From Cardiobacterium sp963553325 (GTDB taxonomy: Bacteria > Pseudomonadota > Gammaproteobacteria > Cardiobacteriales > Cardiobacteriaceae): a stretch of 47,358 nucleotides of DNA. The DNA lies in contig CAUVOF010000005.1 in NCBI GenBank assembly GCA_963553325.1, positions 1 through 47,358 of the forward strand. The letters run 5' to 3'. Under the pieces are notes generated by a model, which was given only the letters and a program-made list of their open reading frames with translations, searched no databases and was not told the DNA's origin. The position numbers and the translations under genes were made by a program. Below are positions 26,601 through 33,582 of this stretch, piece after piece (position 1 is the stretch's first letter; each line of letters begins with the position of its first letter).

Positions 26601-29600
26601 GCTCGATTCGGTGCGCGATGGCTACCTGCCGCAGACCGACCCTTACATCCTCAACAACATCCACAGCTACCTTAACCAGCCGCTGCCTTACCCGGATGTC
26701 GCCGAGGCAGCCGAAGCGGCGCGCCTTGCGCAGCAGCAGGAAGCGGCGCTGGAAGCGGAAATGCGCGCCAACGCAGCCGCCGCAACACTCGCCGAAGAGC
26801 CGGTTGTCGAAGAGCTTCCGGTCGAAACCGATTTCGACGACAACATCGACCCGGTATTGGTGGACATTTTCACCGACGAAGCGCAGGAATTGCTGCAAAC
26901 CACCAGTCAGCTGCTCGAAGACGACTTCAGCAAAAAAGAAGTGGTGGAAGAGCTGCAGCGCACCATGCACACCCTGAAAGGCGGCGCGCGTCTGGTTGGC
27001 TTTACCGCCATTGGCGACACCGCGCACCTGATGGAATCGGTCATCGACAAAGTGCCGGAACTCGCCGAAGGCAAAGTGCGCCAGGCGAAAACCCTGCTGA
27101 ATTTCGGTCTGGATGCGCATTACGACATGCTTGACAGCGTCTTGCGCCACGAAATGCCGCAGCCGGCGCTAGAAGTGAACGAATCGCTGAAAACCTTTGC
27201 CGACAGCGGTGTTTTCCGTCCGCCCTCACAAAAAGGTGGCGACAACAGCGATGCCGCGCCAGAGACGGCAGAACAAACACCAGCGGACGAGGCACCACAA
27301 GCAGCGGACGACGCTGGCGGACAGGCGCAGGAAGCGGGCGACAGCAGCGCAGCGCCGGCAACTGGCGCAGCATCAGGCAGCGCGGGCGGTGGCGATAGCG
27401 ATGCTAGCGCCTCTGCCGGCAGTGACAGCGCAGCAAGCAGCGGCCAGGCAACGCACGCGGAAAGTGCCGCTAGCGCCACACACAGCGACCACGCCGCTGC
27501 GGCTGCAAGCAGCCACGGCGACAGCGCAGCAGCCGACAAAGCGGGCGATGGCGCAGCCTCTGCCGCGCCCAGCGACAGCCAACACGGCGGCGCAGCAGCC
27601 GACAAAGCGGGCGATGGCTCAGCACCTGCCGCACATGGCGACAGCCAGCACAGCGGCGCGCCAGCCGACAAAGCGGGCGATGGTGCAGCACCTGCCGCAC
27701 ATGGCGACAACCAGCACAGCGGCGCAGCAGCCGACAAAGCGGGCGAAGGCGCGGCAGCGAGCGGACACGACAAAGACAAAGGCTTTGACGGCAAACCGGA
27801 AGGCGTTGAATCGGTCATCGAATACGGCAACGACGCCCAGCCGGAGAAAAAAGAAGAGAAAAAACCAGAGCCAGCGCGCGACAGCAACATCAGTACCGAC
27901 AACCTGCCGCGCTACGTCCGCGTTGACGCGCAGTTGCTCGACGAGATGATTGCAATGACCGGCGAGACCGCCATCATGCGTTCGCGCATGGAAAACGTCA
28001 TCAGCGAGGCCGAGTTCAACCTCAACGAACTGACCCGCGTTGCCGCGCGTATTGCCGAACAAATGCGCCGCCTCGACAGCGAAACCGAAGCGCAATTGCT
28101 CTACCGCCGCGAGCAGCAGGGCGAAGACGACACCCACTTCGACCCGCTCGAAATGGACCGCTTCACCGAAATCCAGCAGCTGTCGCGGCAAATTTCCGAG
28201 GCGATTGACGACCTCAAGAACCTGCAAGACACGCTGAGCCAGGACAACATCATCCTGCGCAACCTCTCGACGCAGCAGGGCATCATCCAGCGTGGTATCC
28301 AGGATCACCTGCTGACCACGCAGCTGATGCGCTTTGACGTGCACGAAGCGCGCCTGCGCCGCCTGGTCAAGCAGACCGCGAAAAGCGTAGGCAAAGACGT
28401 CAATTTCGTCCTCGAAGGCGGCGATGTTGAAGTCGAACGCCGCCTGCTGGAAGACATCCTGCCAGCGCTGGAACACATGATCCGCAACTCGCTGGCGCAC
28501 GGCATCGAAAAACCGGAAGAGCGTCTCGCCGCCGGCAAGCCGGAAACCGGCACCATCAAGCTGGTCGTTTCCGTCCACGCCGCCGAGCTGTCGGTTGATC
28601 TCATCGACGACGGACAAGGGCTGAACTACGAGCGCATCCGCGAAAAAGCCGAAGCGAAAGGGCTGCTTGACCCGGAACGCGCCGACGACGAAGCCTACCT
28701 CAGCACCCTCATTCTGCGTTCCGGCTTCTCTACTGCCGAATCGCTGTCGCAACTGGCAGGGCGTGGCGTCGGCATGGACGTAGTAAACGAAATGGTCAAA
28801 CAGCGGCGCGGCCAGATTGGCGTGTACTCACTGCGCGGCAAAGGCACGCAGTTCACCCTGAGCATGCCATTCTCAATGAGTATTGCCGAAGTGCTGCTGG
28901 TGGAAATCGCCGGACAGAGCTTTGCTGCACCGATGTCGTCCATCGCCGCCATCAGCCAGGTTGACCGCGACAGCTTGCAGCGCAGCTTCGACGGCGAAAT
29001 CGTCTATCAGCACTACAACGACCAGGACTACCGCCAGTACATCCTCGGCGCCTACTTCAAGCCGGAGCAGTACACCTTCGCGGTGGAAGAACAAAGCGCA
29101 CCAGTGCTGTTTATCAACGCGGGCGGCGAGCCGGTCGCCTTCCACGTCGATCGCATCCAAAACCGCCTGGAAATCATCGTCAAGAACGTCAACCGCCAAG
29201 TGCTGAACATCCCCGGCATCTCTGGTGCGACCATCCTCGGCGACGGCCGCGTTGTCCCGGTACTCGAACTGCTCGACCTCTCGCGCCGCATCGCCAACCT
29301 GACGCCGATACACGACGAAGTTGCCGCGGCTGCCGAAGCGCGCATTCCGAACGTCCTTGTGGTTGATGATTCCGTTACCATGCGCAAAGTCAGCACGCGC
29401 TTGCTCGAACGCCATCACTACAACGTCGCCACCGCCAAAGACGGTCTGGACGCGGTCGAAGTGCTTGCCACCTTCACCCCGGACATCATCCTGCTCGACA
29501 TCGAAATGCCGCGCATGGACGGCTTTGAATTTGCCAGCCACGTGCGCAGCAGCAGCGCGGTCAGCGACGTGCCAATCGTGATGATTACCTCGCGCACCGG

Positions 29601-29721
29601 CGACAAACACCGCGAACGCGCCGACGCCATTGGCGTGCAGGGCTACCTCGGCAAGCCGTACAGCGAAGACGTGCTGATACAGACCATTGAACACCTGCTG
29701 CAAAAACGGGGAGACCTCTAA
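17650..29721 (+). CDS. chpA: Giant ChpA hybrid histidine kinase with 18 internal 87-residue repeats
   Basis: CheA-type hybrid kinase of the Pil-Chp system; 4,023 residues in one frame. Order: N-terminal helical region (1 to about 410), acidic and Ala-rich linker, HPt1 with His636 (FHTLKGSGRTVGY), Ser/Thr/Asp repeats (830-997), 18 copies of an 87-residue helical module (1005-2602), helical region, HPt2 with His2931, HPt3 with His3107, Ala/His/Asp linker (about 3190-3410), dimerisation and HATPase core (N-box from His3609, DDGQG 3653-3657, G2 GRGVGMDV from 3704), CheW domain (about 3735-3890), and receiver with Asp3950. P. aeruginosa ChpA has about 2,470 residues and eight phosphotransfer domains. 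CAGGAG lies 5 bases upstream of the ATG; the stop overlaps the next start (TAATG). Confidence 0.95.
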   Translation: MANKLGNQLLTRVQNEMARNIADIKRQLSEWLERPESGGIEILRKSMAEISGGLSLMEQNEAVELADAIITGIEGLDQNVNENGVTDVFAEQGAEIASGLLILADYIERLGHSSSGHKESVVQAATAIRTMLGNGEKIRVVAQPFISQDTYQALATEVNKIIEAARNQLEQHVRSPNSAFNAEAIINANHDLISLFQILNLQTPQSLLKQINQMLRTPLTEKQWIEVAEAMILVQETLKQLKENVIAEQVDDYQDAVHAQITHSRQLEIDKLINDTGKQGKTFFESLRKQVLQDETVKQKQPWLDAVKQLANYSAITALVNIRELANQLQQLALLFAEFTVQNDETISKTYVPVIDALVAVEYLFDDLAEVGKVSLQDVSFLAEAVQNIEKICPASARAKSLFIESANMTPSAAEDDAENTGDMQHFKDALGAGLDVLNDDFSTLEAENAEHEEEEPQEEENPPEQKYEAVLQTSASSAHAQDTSDATVIYAGAAVAPHTDTPPAAAHMPAAAAEVDAATDSLTLTAPAKADEAAHEDSTTLGAASGQSQASTEGKGSGAAYFANKTLRDLDKLEIPAEKEAFIASHSNAVVDEEIREFFSEELGEILALMNDTYPKWREDSADTQLTGDIRRAFHTLKGSGRTVGYEALGEFAWQHEQLLNRVIEKDFSANSLVCDTVGDAISLLNILQQQDEFVEHKGALLQQALVAERVRLSLMDAPQSGQDALDALSRKLRLTDTEATAAPVATTSTTTAVTSSADEDDWSLLDDIVLKDEPTDDNGTTDTASTDSGAVAVSTDTAAPASHIAAQKTASDDTTTATGESATIALADDSSATTGDNIAASIDTTATTDASATISLTDDSSAATGDSIAASIDTSAATDASTTISLADDSSAATGDSIAAGLDATATTDTSATISFADDSSTAAGDSIAAGLDATATTDTSATISFADDSITADDSITASTGTTAATDASTTISLADDSSAATGDSIAAAHTTAATTATVADFSGEENYNKALRTLQRGLSMGEPDADMQAALAETIRRQWQQSVADDPALREAMAQSLLASFQSEGGAQQAQWVADILAQANAAGGAAVPVQPGLNAPAATDVPQHETPHGISEQAYSRMLNTLRRGLAAGADEDMQAVLSDSISRQWLQQGIATEGETRDDIIAHLKTALASEGAVDEATLDAMLAQVPHRVPSVLPEGVQQDSYGVMMETLRAGLDNAAGADMQEMLATAIGNQWQSQNSLQDSAVRAAVAEQMAAVLGGDGHENAALVEAVLNRAAEKARETPAGLNPADYEHLLETLRSRMGEAQNSDAQEAIAASISSQLQSDNQLQDEATRDAIAQRVIAALGGQGETDAAAVEAILERVAVKVAGQQPAALPAGVRPEAYGAMLQTLSGGIAAAQSDAAAAEALAATIGAQWQEPHSLQDAATRAAVAQQISAALGGEADTATVEGVLNRAAAQAAGLPAGVKQEAYGEMLQTLRAGISTAQSDAAAAEALAASIGAQWQEPHSLQDAATRAAVAQQISAALGGEADAATVEGVLNRAAAQAAGLPAGVKQEAYGEMLQTLRAGIGAVQSDAAAAEALAATIGAQWQEQHSLQDAATRAAVAQQISAALGNEADAATVEGVLNRAAAQAAGLPAGVKQEAYGEMLQTLRGGIAAAQSDAAAAEALAATIGAQWQEPHSLQDAATRAAVAQQISAALGGEADAATVEGVLNRAAAQAAGLPADVKQEAYGAMLQTLRGGIAAAQSDAAAAEALAASIGAQWQEPHSLQDAATRAAVAQQISAALGGEADAATVEGVLNRAAAQANALPQGVKQEAYGEMLQTLRAGIANAQSDAAAAEALAASIGAQWQEPHSLQDAATRAAVAQQISAALGGEADAATVEGVLNRAAAQANALPQGVKQEAYGEMLQTLRAGIANAQSDAAAAEALAATIGAQWQEPHSLQDAATRAAVAQQISAALGNEADTATVEGVLNRAAAQAAGLPTGVKQEAYDEMLQTLRGGIAAAQSDEAAAEALAASIGAQWQEPHSLQDAATRAAVAQQISAALGGEADAATVEGVLNRAAAQAAGLPTGVKQEAYDEMLQTLRAGIANAQSDEAAAEALAASIGAQWQEPHSLQDAATRAAVAQQISAALGGEADAATVEGVLNRAAAQAAGLPAGVKQEAYGEMLQTLRAGISAAQSDEAAAEALAASIGAQWQEQHSLQDAATRAAVAQQISAALGNEADAATVEGVLNRAAAQAAGLPTGVKQEAYGEMLQTLRAGISAAQSDEAAAEALAASIGAQWQEPHSLQDAATRAAVAQQISAALGGEADAATVEGVLNRAAAQAVGLPQGVKHDAYSEMLQTMRSEFAAAQGDEAAAEALATMLAAQWEEPHSLQDPAARAVVAAKISAALGGEVDAAAVEDVLARAAVQAAALPEGVKHEAYGEMLQTLRAGLTASHGDSAVAQEMLAASIGAQWADAYSLHDDTVRATVAARISEALGDKADAATVAAILDRAVEKAAASALPEELSPEVYNRLLGTLRRGLQDGDADTQAALAATLQRHWEQNGLPQDPATIAAVQQHLGASLAAQGFASQQVDQVFAEAGLQANAPSVVVQAVLPPDAAQDDATTAPQVVDTGFFEVAGDDDAAAGDSAEGGFIDTATVPGDHPPLNDADIVDVPVAFANRPLSGDVQGGAGQAAANSVSIGDLSSILANMPRRVNPAERLSKELASLAQHPGLDDAVSQDKGSEISAAASRAGFLRAVDQFETLSQLADKTESPELIDDLIDAVYDIEDSIDADTAPQWVWRLLDSIEQLLLTHKHEGTPVSLSCAAVLRQSADLIENYEEEGNEDDAIDAINSLLNARRELGGGKIHSAPATMPYSGDTLGSELVEDPNANTMLAETFIDEAMSLFAHSQEEAERWDENRSQLSRLDAIRRDIHTLKGSARMAGYNAIGDLTHGVESLIDGIVSGQVEPSSKATSILVGAMWQGMLMLDSVRDGYLPQTDPYILNNIHSYLNQPLPYPDVAEAAEAARLAQQQEAALEAEMRANAAAATLAEEPVVEELPVETDFDDNIDPVLVDIFTDEAQELLQTTSQLLEDDFSKKEVVEELQRTMHTLKGGARLVGFTAIGDTAHLMESVIDKVPELAEGKVRQAKTLLNFGLDAHYDMLDSVLRHEMPQPALEVNESLKTFADSGVFRPPSQKGGDNSDAAPETAEQTPADEAPQAADDAGGQAQEAGDSSAAPATGAASGSAGGGDSDASASAGSDSAASSGQATHAESAASATHSDHAAAAASSHGDSAAADKAGDGAASAAPSDSQHGGAAADKAGDGSAPAAHGDSQHSGAPADKAGDGAAPAAHGDNQHSGAAADKAGEGAAASGHDKDKGFDGKPEGVESVIEYGNDAQPEKKEEKKPEPARDSNISTDNLPRYVRVDAQLLDEMIAMTGETAIMRSRMENVISEAEFNLNELTRVAARIAEQMRRLDSETEAQLLYRREQQGEDDTHFDPLEMDRFTEIQQLSRQISEAIDDLKNLQDTLSQDNIILRNLSTQQGIIQRGIQDHLLTTQLMRFDVHEARLRRLVKQTAKSVGKDVNFVLEGGDVEVERRLLEDILPALEHMIRNSLAHGIEKPEERLAAGKPETGTIKLVVSVHAAELSVDLIDDGQGLNYERIREKAEAKGLLDPERADDEAYLSTLILRSGFSTAESLSQLAGRGVGMDVVNEMVKQRRGQIGVYSLRGKGTQFTLSMPFSMSIAEVLLVEIAGQSFAAPMSSIAAISQVDRDSLQRSFDGEIVYQHYNDQDYRQYILGAYFKPEQYTFAVEEQSAPVLFINAGGEPVAFHVDRIQNRLEIIVKNVNRQVLNIPGISGATILGDGRVVPVLELLDLSRRIANLTPIHDEVAAAAEARIPNVLVVDDSVTMRKVSTRLLERHHYNVATAKDGLDAVEVLATFTPDIILLDIEMPRMDGFEFASHVRSSSAVSDVPIVMITSRTGDKHRERADAIGVQGYLGKPYSEDVLIQTIEHLLQKRGDL
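20137..20640 (+). repeat. 90-bp tandem repeats in chpA (Ser/Thr/Ala/Asp linker)
   Basis: About six tandem units of 90 bp (the fifth is 87 bp, the last partial), beginning at 20137, 20227, 20317, 20407, 20497 and 20584. Each encodes about 30 residues of the pattern DDSSAATGDSIAA then DATATTDTSATIS. Units three and four share a stretch of more than 70 bases without a difference. All lengths are multiples of three, so copy changes keep the chpA frame. The encoded protein is low-complexity and probably unfolded. Confidence 0.92.
20662..25455 (+). repeat. 18 tandem copies of an 87-residue (261-bp) module in chpA
   Basis: Copy starts: 20662, 20989, 21247, 21523, 21790, then every 261 bases through 22051, 22312, 22573, 22834, 23095, 23356, 23617, 23878, 24139, 24400 and 24661, then 24922 and 25192. 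The eleven copies from 21790 to 24660 are nearly identical in DNA; four before and three after are divergent in sequence and length. Consensus features: LPxGVKQEAYGEMLQTLR at the start, EALAASIGAQWQE in the middle, SLQDAATRAAVAQQISAAL and VEGVLNRAAAQA at the end. The pattern is alpha-helical. I recognise no named family. Confidence 0.95.
27517..27765 (+). repeat. 66-bp tandem repeats in the chpA C-terminal linker
   Basis: Four units with a 66-base period, marked by a shared ADKAGDG or ADKAGEG segment whose GCC codon starts at 27532, 27598, 27664 and 27730. Each 22-residue unit has the pattern ADKAGDG, Ala/Pro stretch, HGDSQHSG. It lies between HPt3 and the kinase core and is probably a flexible tether. 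Confidence 0.85.
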
Positions 29722-30176
29722 TGAACCAAATCAACATCATGCTTGTCCCGACCGCGCAGGACTACCTCGTCCTGCCGGCGGAGCTGGTCGCGCACGTCTT
29801 CCCCTACGCGCCGCCGCTGCTCATTGACGGCGGCAGCGAGTACATCATTGGCGGTCTTTTGGTGCAGAACGACAAAATCCCGCTGCTCGATTTCTTCAGC
29901 CACAAGCCGCTCGCCGAGCGCAAAGAAGAAGACCGCAGCAACTACCGCACCGTGCTCGTCAATGCTGTCAACCCGCAGGGCAGATACCGCCAATATGCTA
30001 TCCTTGCGCACGGCGAACCGCTGATCATGAACGCCGGCGAAGACGACATTAAGTCCATCGGCAAAGGCAGCCACCGCTACATCACGCGCTACGTCTCCCT
30101 CGCCGGCCACGATGACGGCAAACGTATCGTCCTTCCTAACCTGATGGCACTCGAAGCCGAACTGACCATGAGCTGA
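29721..30176 (+). CDS. chpC: CheW-like protein, ChpC-type
   Basis: Second CheW-fold adaptor, which in P. aeruginosa follows the chp kinase genes and links receptors to ChpA. The 151 residues begin MNQINIMLVPTAQDYLVLP and contain the CheW core IIGGLLVQNDKIPLLDFFS. The RGE-type loop of canonical CheW is altered here (GGLLVQND), as is usual in ChpC. The start overlaps the chpA stop (TAATG), so translation is probably coupled. The symbol rests on position and fold rather than on clear residue identity. Confidence 0.8.
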   Translation: MNQINIMLVPTAQDYLVLPAELVAHVFPYAPPLLIDGGSEYIIGGLLVQNDKIPLLDFFSHKPLAERKEEDRSNYRTVLVNAVNPQGRYRQYAILAHGEPLIMNAGEDDIKSIGKGSHRYITRYVSLAGHDDGKRIVLPNLMALEAELTMS

Positions 30177-30179
30177 CGC

Positions 30180-31139
30180 ATGAACCCCGACTACCTCGAA
30201 TTTGAACAACCCATCGCCGAACTCGAACACAAACTGGCCGAATTGCGCCAGTTCAGCAGCCAGACCGAAGTTGACCTCAGCGACGAAGTCGAGCGCCTGC
30301 AAAGCAAAACCCGCACCCTCACCGAAAGCATCTTCGCCGGCCTCAACGACTGGCAAATCGCACAATTGGCGCGCCACCCGCAGCGCCCCTACACCCTCGA
30401 CTACATTAACGCCGCCTTCACCGACTTCCGTGAACTGCACGGCGACCGTCATTACGCCGACGACGCGGCGATCGTCGGTGGCTTGGCGCGGCTCGACGGA
30501 CGCGCGGTGATGATCATCGGCCACGAAAAAGGGCGCGATACCAAAGAAAAAGTCAAACGCAACTTCGGCATGCCGCGCCCCGAAGGCTACCGCAAGGCGC
30601 TGCGCCTGATGAAACTGGCCGAACGCTTCCGCCTGCCGCTGATTACCTTCATCGACACCCCCGGCGCCTACCCCGGCATCGGTGCGGAAGAACGCGGCCA
30701 GTCAGAAGCCATCGCGCGTAACCTCTATGAGATGAGCAAACTCAACATTCCGACCATTGCCGTGGTCATCGGCGAAGGCGGCAGCGGCGGCGCGCTCGCC
30801 ATTGGCGTGGCCGACCGCGTGCTGATGCTGCAATACGGCATGTATTCCGTCATCTCGCCGGAAGGCTGCGCCTCTATCCTTTGGCACAGCGCGGAAAAAG
30901 CGGCGGAAGCGGCGGAAATCATGCAAGTAACTTCAGGTAAATTGGAAAAACTCGGCCTGATTGACGGCATCGTCGCCGAACCCTTGGGCGGCGCGCACCG
31001 CGACAAAGCCGCAATGGCACAAACCCTGCGCGACACCCTCGCCAGCGAACTCGCCGCGCTGGAAGCGCTGGACAACAGCGCGCGGCTAGAGCAGCGAATG
31101 AAAAAAATCCGCGCCTACGGCCAATTTAGTGCCGCCTAA
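30180..31139 (+). CDS. accA: Acetyl-CoA carboxylase carboxyltransferase subunit alpha
   Basis: Transfers the carboxyl group from carboxybiotin to acetyl-CoA together with AccD, the first committed step of fatty acid synthesis. The 319 residues match E. coli AccA (319). Landmarks: N-terminal helical pair with FEQPIAELEHKLAELR, then LHGDRHYADDAAIVGG, the crotonase-like core with GAYPGIGAEERGQSEAIA, and the GEGGSGGALAIGVADRVLML oxyanion-site segment. It begins only 3 bases after the chpC stop and appears to be the last gene of the chp transcript, ended by a terminator. Other bacteria keep accA beside dnaE or tilS instead. Confidence 0.97.
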   Translation: MNPDYLEFEQPIAELEHKLAELRQFSSQTEVDLSDEVERLQSKTRTLTESIFAGLNDWQIAQLARHPQRPYTLDYINAAFTDFRELHGDRHYADDAAIVGGLARLDGRAVMIIGHEKGRDTKEKVKRNFGMPRPEGYRKALRLMKLAERFRLPLITFIDTPGAYPGIGAEERGQSEAIARNLYEMSKLNIPTIAVVIGEGGSGGALAIGVADRVLMLQYGMYSVISPEGCASILWHSAEKAAEAAEIMQVTSGKLEKLGLIDGIVAEPLGGAHRDKAAMAQTLRDTLASELAALEALDNSARLEQRMKKIRAYGQFSAA

Positions 31140-31148
31140 AACAGCAAA

Positions 31149-31173
31149 AAACACCCGCTACGGCGGGTGTTTT
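31149..31173 (+). terminator. Rho-independent terminator after accA
   Basis: ACACCCGC / GCGGGTGT 8-bp stem with a 4-base loop, preceded by an A run and followed by TTT, 12 bases after the accA stop. Confidence 0.82.
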
Positions 31174-31292
31174 CATATGAACACAAATCGCGCAAAACCT
31201 TAGCGGAAAGGGCTACACTTGGCGGGCAGCACCGCACCCCGCAAGCTAGGCAGCACCGGGGTGTTACCCTCATCCCCTAACCGGAGAAGTCC

Positions 31293-32543
31293 ATGAAAAT
31301 CATCATCCTCGGCGCCGGCATCAGCGGCATCAGCAGCGCCTGGTATCTCGCCCAAGCCGGACACGAAGTCAGCGTCATCGACCGCGCCGCCGGGCCAGCG
31401 CTGGAAACCAGCTACGCCAACGCCGGCCAGCTTTCCTACAGCTACACCACGCCGTGGGCGGCGCCCGGCATTCCGCTCAAGGCGCTGAAATGGATGCTGC
31501 GCCCGCATTCGCCGCTCATCATCCGCCCGGACGGCAGCGCCTTCCAGCTCGCCTGGCTGTGGCAAATGCTTGGCAACTGCACAGAGGCGCGTTACCGCAT
31601 CAATAAAGAACGGATGATGCGCATCTCCACCCACAGCCGCGCGATGTTTGCCGAATTTGCCGCCGAGCTGCCCGATTTCAACTACGAAGGGCGCCAGCGC
31701 GGCACGCTGCAACTCTTTCGCAGCGACAAAGAAATCCGCGGCGTGCAAAAAGACCTCGCCGTCCTGCGCGACTACGGCGTGCCTTACCACGAAATCAGCG
31801 CCGCCGAATGCCATGCCTACGAACCCGGCCTCAACACCGCACCGCTCGCTGGCGCGCTTTACCTGCCGGATGACGCCAGCGGCGACTGCCAACTCTTTGC
31901 CAGCCGCCTCGCCGAACGCTGCGCCGCGCTGGGCGTTACCTTCCATTACGACAGCCCGATTGAGCGCATCGACGAAAGCGGCGGCGCGGTCAGCGGCGTG
32001 GTCGCTGGCGGCAACAACCACCAGGCGGACGCCTACCTCTGCACCCTCGGCGTCTATAGCCGCCCGCTCTTGCGCCGCCTCGGCCTGAAACTGCCCGTCT
32101 ATCCGGTCAAAGGCTACTCGCTCACCCTGCCCATCATCGACGAAGCGCGCGCGCCGCAATCGACCGTGATTGACGAAACCTACAAAGTGGCGCTGACCCG
32201 CTTCGACCAGCGTATCCGCATCGGCGGCATGGCAGAACTCTCCGGCTACACCCTCAAACTGCCGCCCAAACACCGCGCCACCCTTGAGCTCGTCGCAGGC
32301 GACCTCTACCCCGGCGGCGGCGACCTCGCCCAGGGCGAATACTGGAGCGGCCTGCGCCCGATGACACCGGACAGCACGCCCATCATCGGCAAAACCCGCC
32401 TGAGCAACCTCTACCTCAACACCGGCCACGGCACCCTCGGCTGGACAATGTCGCTCGGCTCGGCACAAGTCATCGCCGACATCATCAGCGGCCGCGAACC
32501 GGCCATCCGCTGCGACGACCTCGGCCTGGCGCGTTACGGCTAA
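31293..32543 (+). CDS. dadA: D-amino acid dehydrogenase, small subunit
   Basis: FAD-dependent membrane-associated enzyme that oxidises D-amino acids (chiefly D-alanine) to 2-oxoacids and feeds electrons to quinone. The 416 residues (E. coli 432) begin with the dinucleotide motif GAGISGISSAWYLAQAGHEV and the DadA segment ETSYANAGQLSYSYTTPWAAPG. The C-terminal FAD-binding signature is NTGHGTLGWTMSLGSAQ. GGAG lies 7 bases before the ATG. The usual partner dadX (alanine racemase) is not adjacent. The gene converges on birA with a 10-base gap and no clear terminator between them. Confidence 0.95.
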   Translation: MKIIILGAGISGISSAWYLAQAGHEVSVIDRAAGPALETSYANAGQLSYSYTTPWAAPGIPLKALKWMLRPHSPLIIRPDGSAFQLAWLWQMLGNCTEARYRINKERMMRISTHSRAMFAEFAAELPDFNYEGRQRGTLQLFRSDKEIRGVQKDLAVLRDYGVPYHEISAAECHAYEPGLNTAPLAGALYLPDDASGDCQLFASRLAERCAALGVTFHYDSPIERIDESGGAVSGVVAGGNNHQADAYLCTLGVYSRPLLRRLGLKLPVYPVKGYSLTLPIIDEARAPQSTVIDETYKVALTRFDQRIRIGGMAELSGYTLKLPPKHRATLELVAGDLYPGGGDLAQGEYWSGLRPMTPDSTPIIGKTRLSNLYLNTGHGTLGWTMSLGSAQVIADIISGREPAIRCDDLGLARYG

Positions 32544-32553
32544 GCGCCACCGC

Positions 32554-33468
32554 CTACTGCGGGCGCAGACTGGTTTCCCCTTCGCTACAGGCAAGGATGC
32601 CCGTGGTGGTTTCCAGCAGCAGCCTGCCTTGCGCGTCAATACCGCGGTTAATGCCATGCACGCTGTCGTGGGCGCGTTGCAGGCGGACGGCGCAGTCGGC
32701 GTAAAGGTCAAGTGCGCGCCAGCGGGCGGGCAGGGCAGGGCGCTTGGCGGAGTGTTGCGCGAAGGCATCGCGCCAGGCGTTAATCAGCGCGGCGGTCAGC
32801 GGGTTGCGCTCGATGTCGCCCACTTCGCTTAGGCTGGCGGTGGCTTGGTCGGGATGCGGCAACGGCAGCAAATTGATGCCGATACCGGCAATGATGTCCA
32901 CGCCGTGCGCGCCGATGCTGCTTTCGACGAGGATGCCGCCGAGCTTGCGCCCGTGCAGATAGAGGTCGTTCGGCCATTTGAGTTGCACCGGAAAACCCGC
33001 GACGCGCAACGCTTCGGCGGCGGCAATGCCGAGGGCGATGCTGATGGCGGTTGCCGCCTCAGCGGCGGCGTAGTGCCAGTACATACTGAGGATGATTTGC
33101 CCGGCGAAGGGCGACTGCCACGCTCGCCCGCGCCGCCCGCGTCCGGCGCTTTGATATTCGGCGAGGACGGCATCGCCATTGCGGCGCTCGCTCAAGCGCA
33201 CCAAGACGCTGTTGGTCGAGTCGGTAACGCTAAGCACCTGCACCGCCGCGGCAGGGCAGGCGTGGCTTAACCAGGCGGCATCCAGCAGCGCAAGCGCGGG
33301 ACGCAGTTGCCAACCGGCGGCGGTTTCCTGCAATGGCACACGACCGCTGCCTTGCAGGGCGATGAGTTGGGCGTGAACGTCTGCCGCGTCGCGCTGGAGC
33401 TTGTGGGCGAGGGCGGCAAGCGGCCAGGGACGCAGGTCGGCGAGGGTGGCGAGAAGGGTGGCAGTCAT
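32554..33468 (-). CDS. birA: Biotin-protein ligase / biotin operon repressor BirA
   Basis: Makes biotinyl-AMP and transfers biotin to AccB. The N-terminal 60 residues (LADLRPWPLAALAHKLQ onward) fit the winged-helix DNA-binding domain of bifunctional BirA. The catalytic domain shows SVTDSTNSVL, the biotinyl-AMP loop GRGRRGR at 109-115, and KWPNDLYLHGRKLGGIL with Lys164. A C-terminal SH3-like part follows. 304 residues (E. coli 321). Its substrate complex includes AccA, encoded 1.4 kb away. Diverges from hemJ. No biotin operon operator was recognised in the window. Confidence 0.93.
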   Translation of the reverse strand: MTATLLATLADLRPWPLAALAHKLQRDAADVHAQLIALQGSGRVPLQETAAGWQLRPALALLDAAWLSHACPAAAVQVLSVTDSTNSVLVRLSERRNGDAVLAEYQSAGRGRRGRAWQSPFAGQIILSMYWHYAAAEAATAISIALGIAAAEALRVAGFPVQLKWPNDLYLHGRKLGGILVESSIGAHGVDIIAGIGINLLPLPHPDQATASLSEVGDIERNPLTAALINAWRDAFAQHSAKRPALPARWRALDLYADCAVRLQRAHDSVHGINRGIDAQGRLLLETTTGILACSEGETSLRPQ

Positions 33469-33582
33469 GGGGTCTTCGTAAAGTAAGTTTGCGGCAGGAT
33501 AGCGCTAATAGTGCTGTACGGGGACAACTTTATGGGCATCCCTGCGCAGCGGCCACCACCAACCCCGCGCAAAAACGCCCCT

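Noticed and set aside
32544..32570. Terminator between convergent dadA and birA
   Set aside because: Only a weak imperfect GC stem is present, with no T run on either strand.
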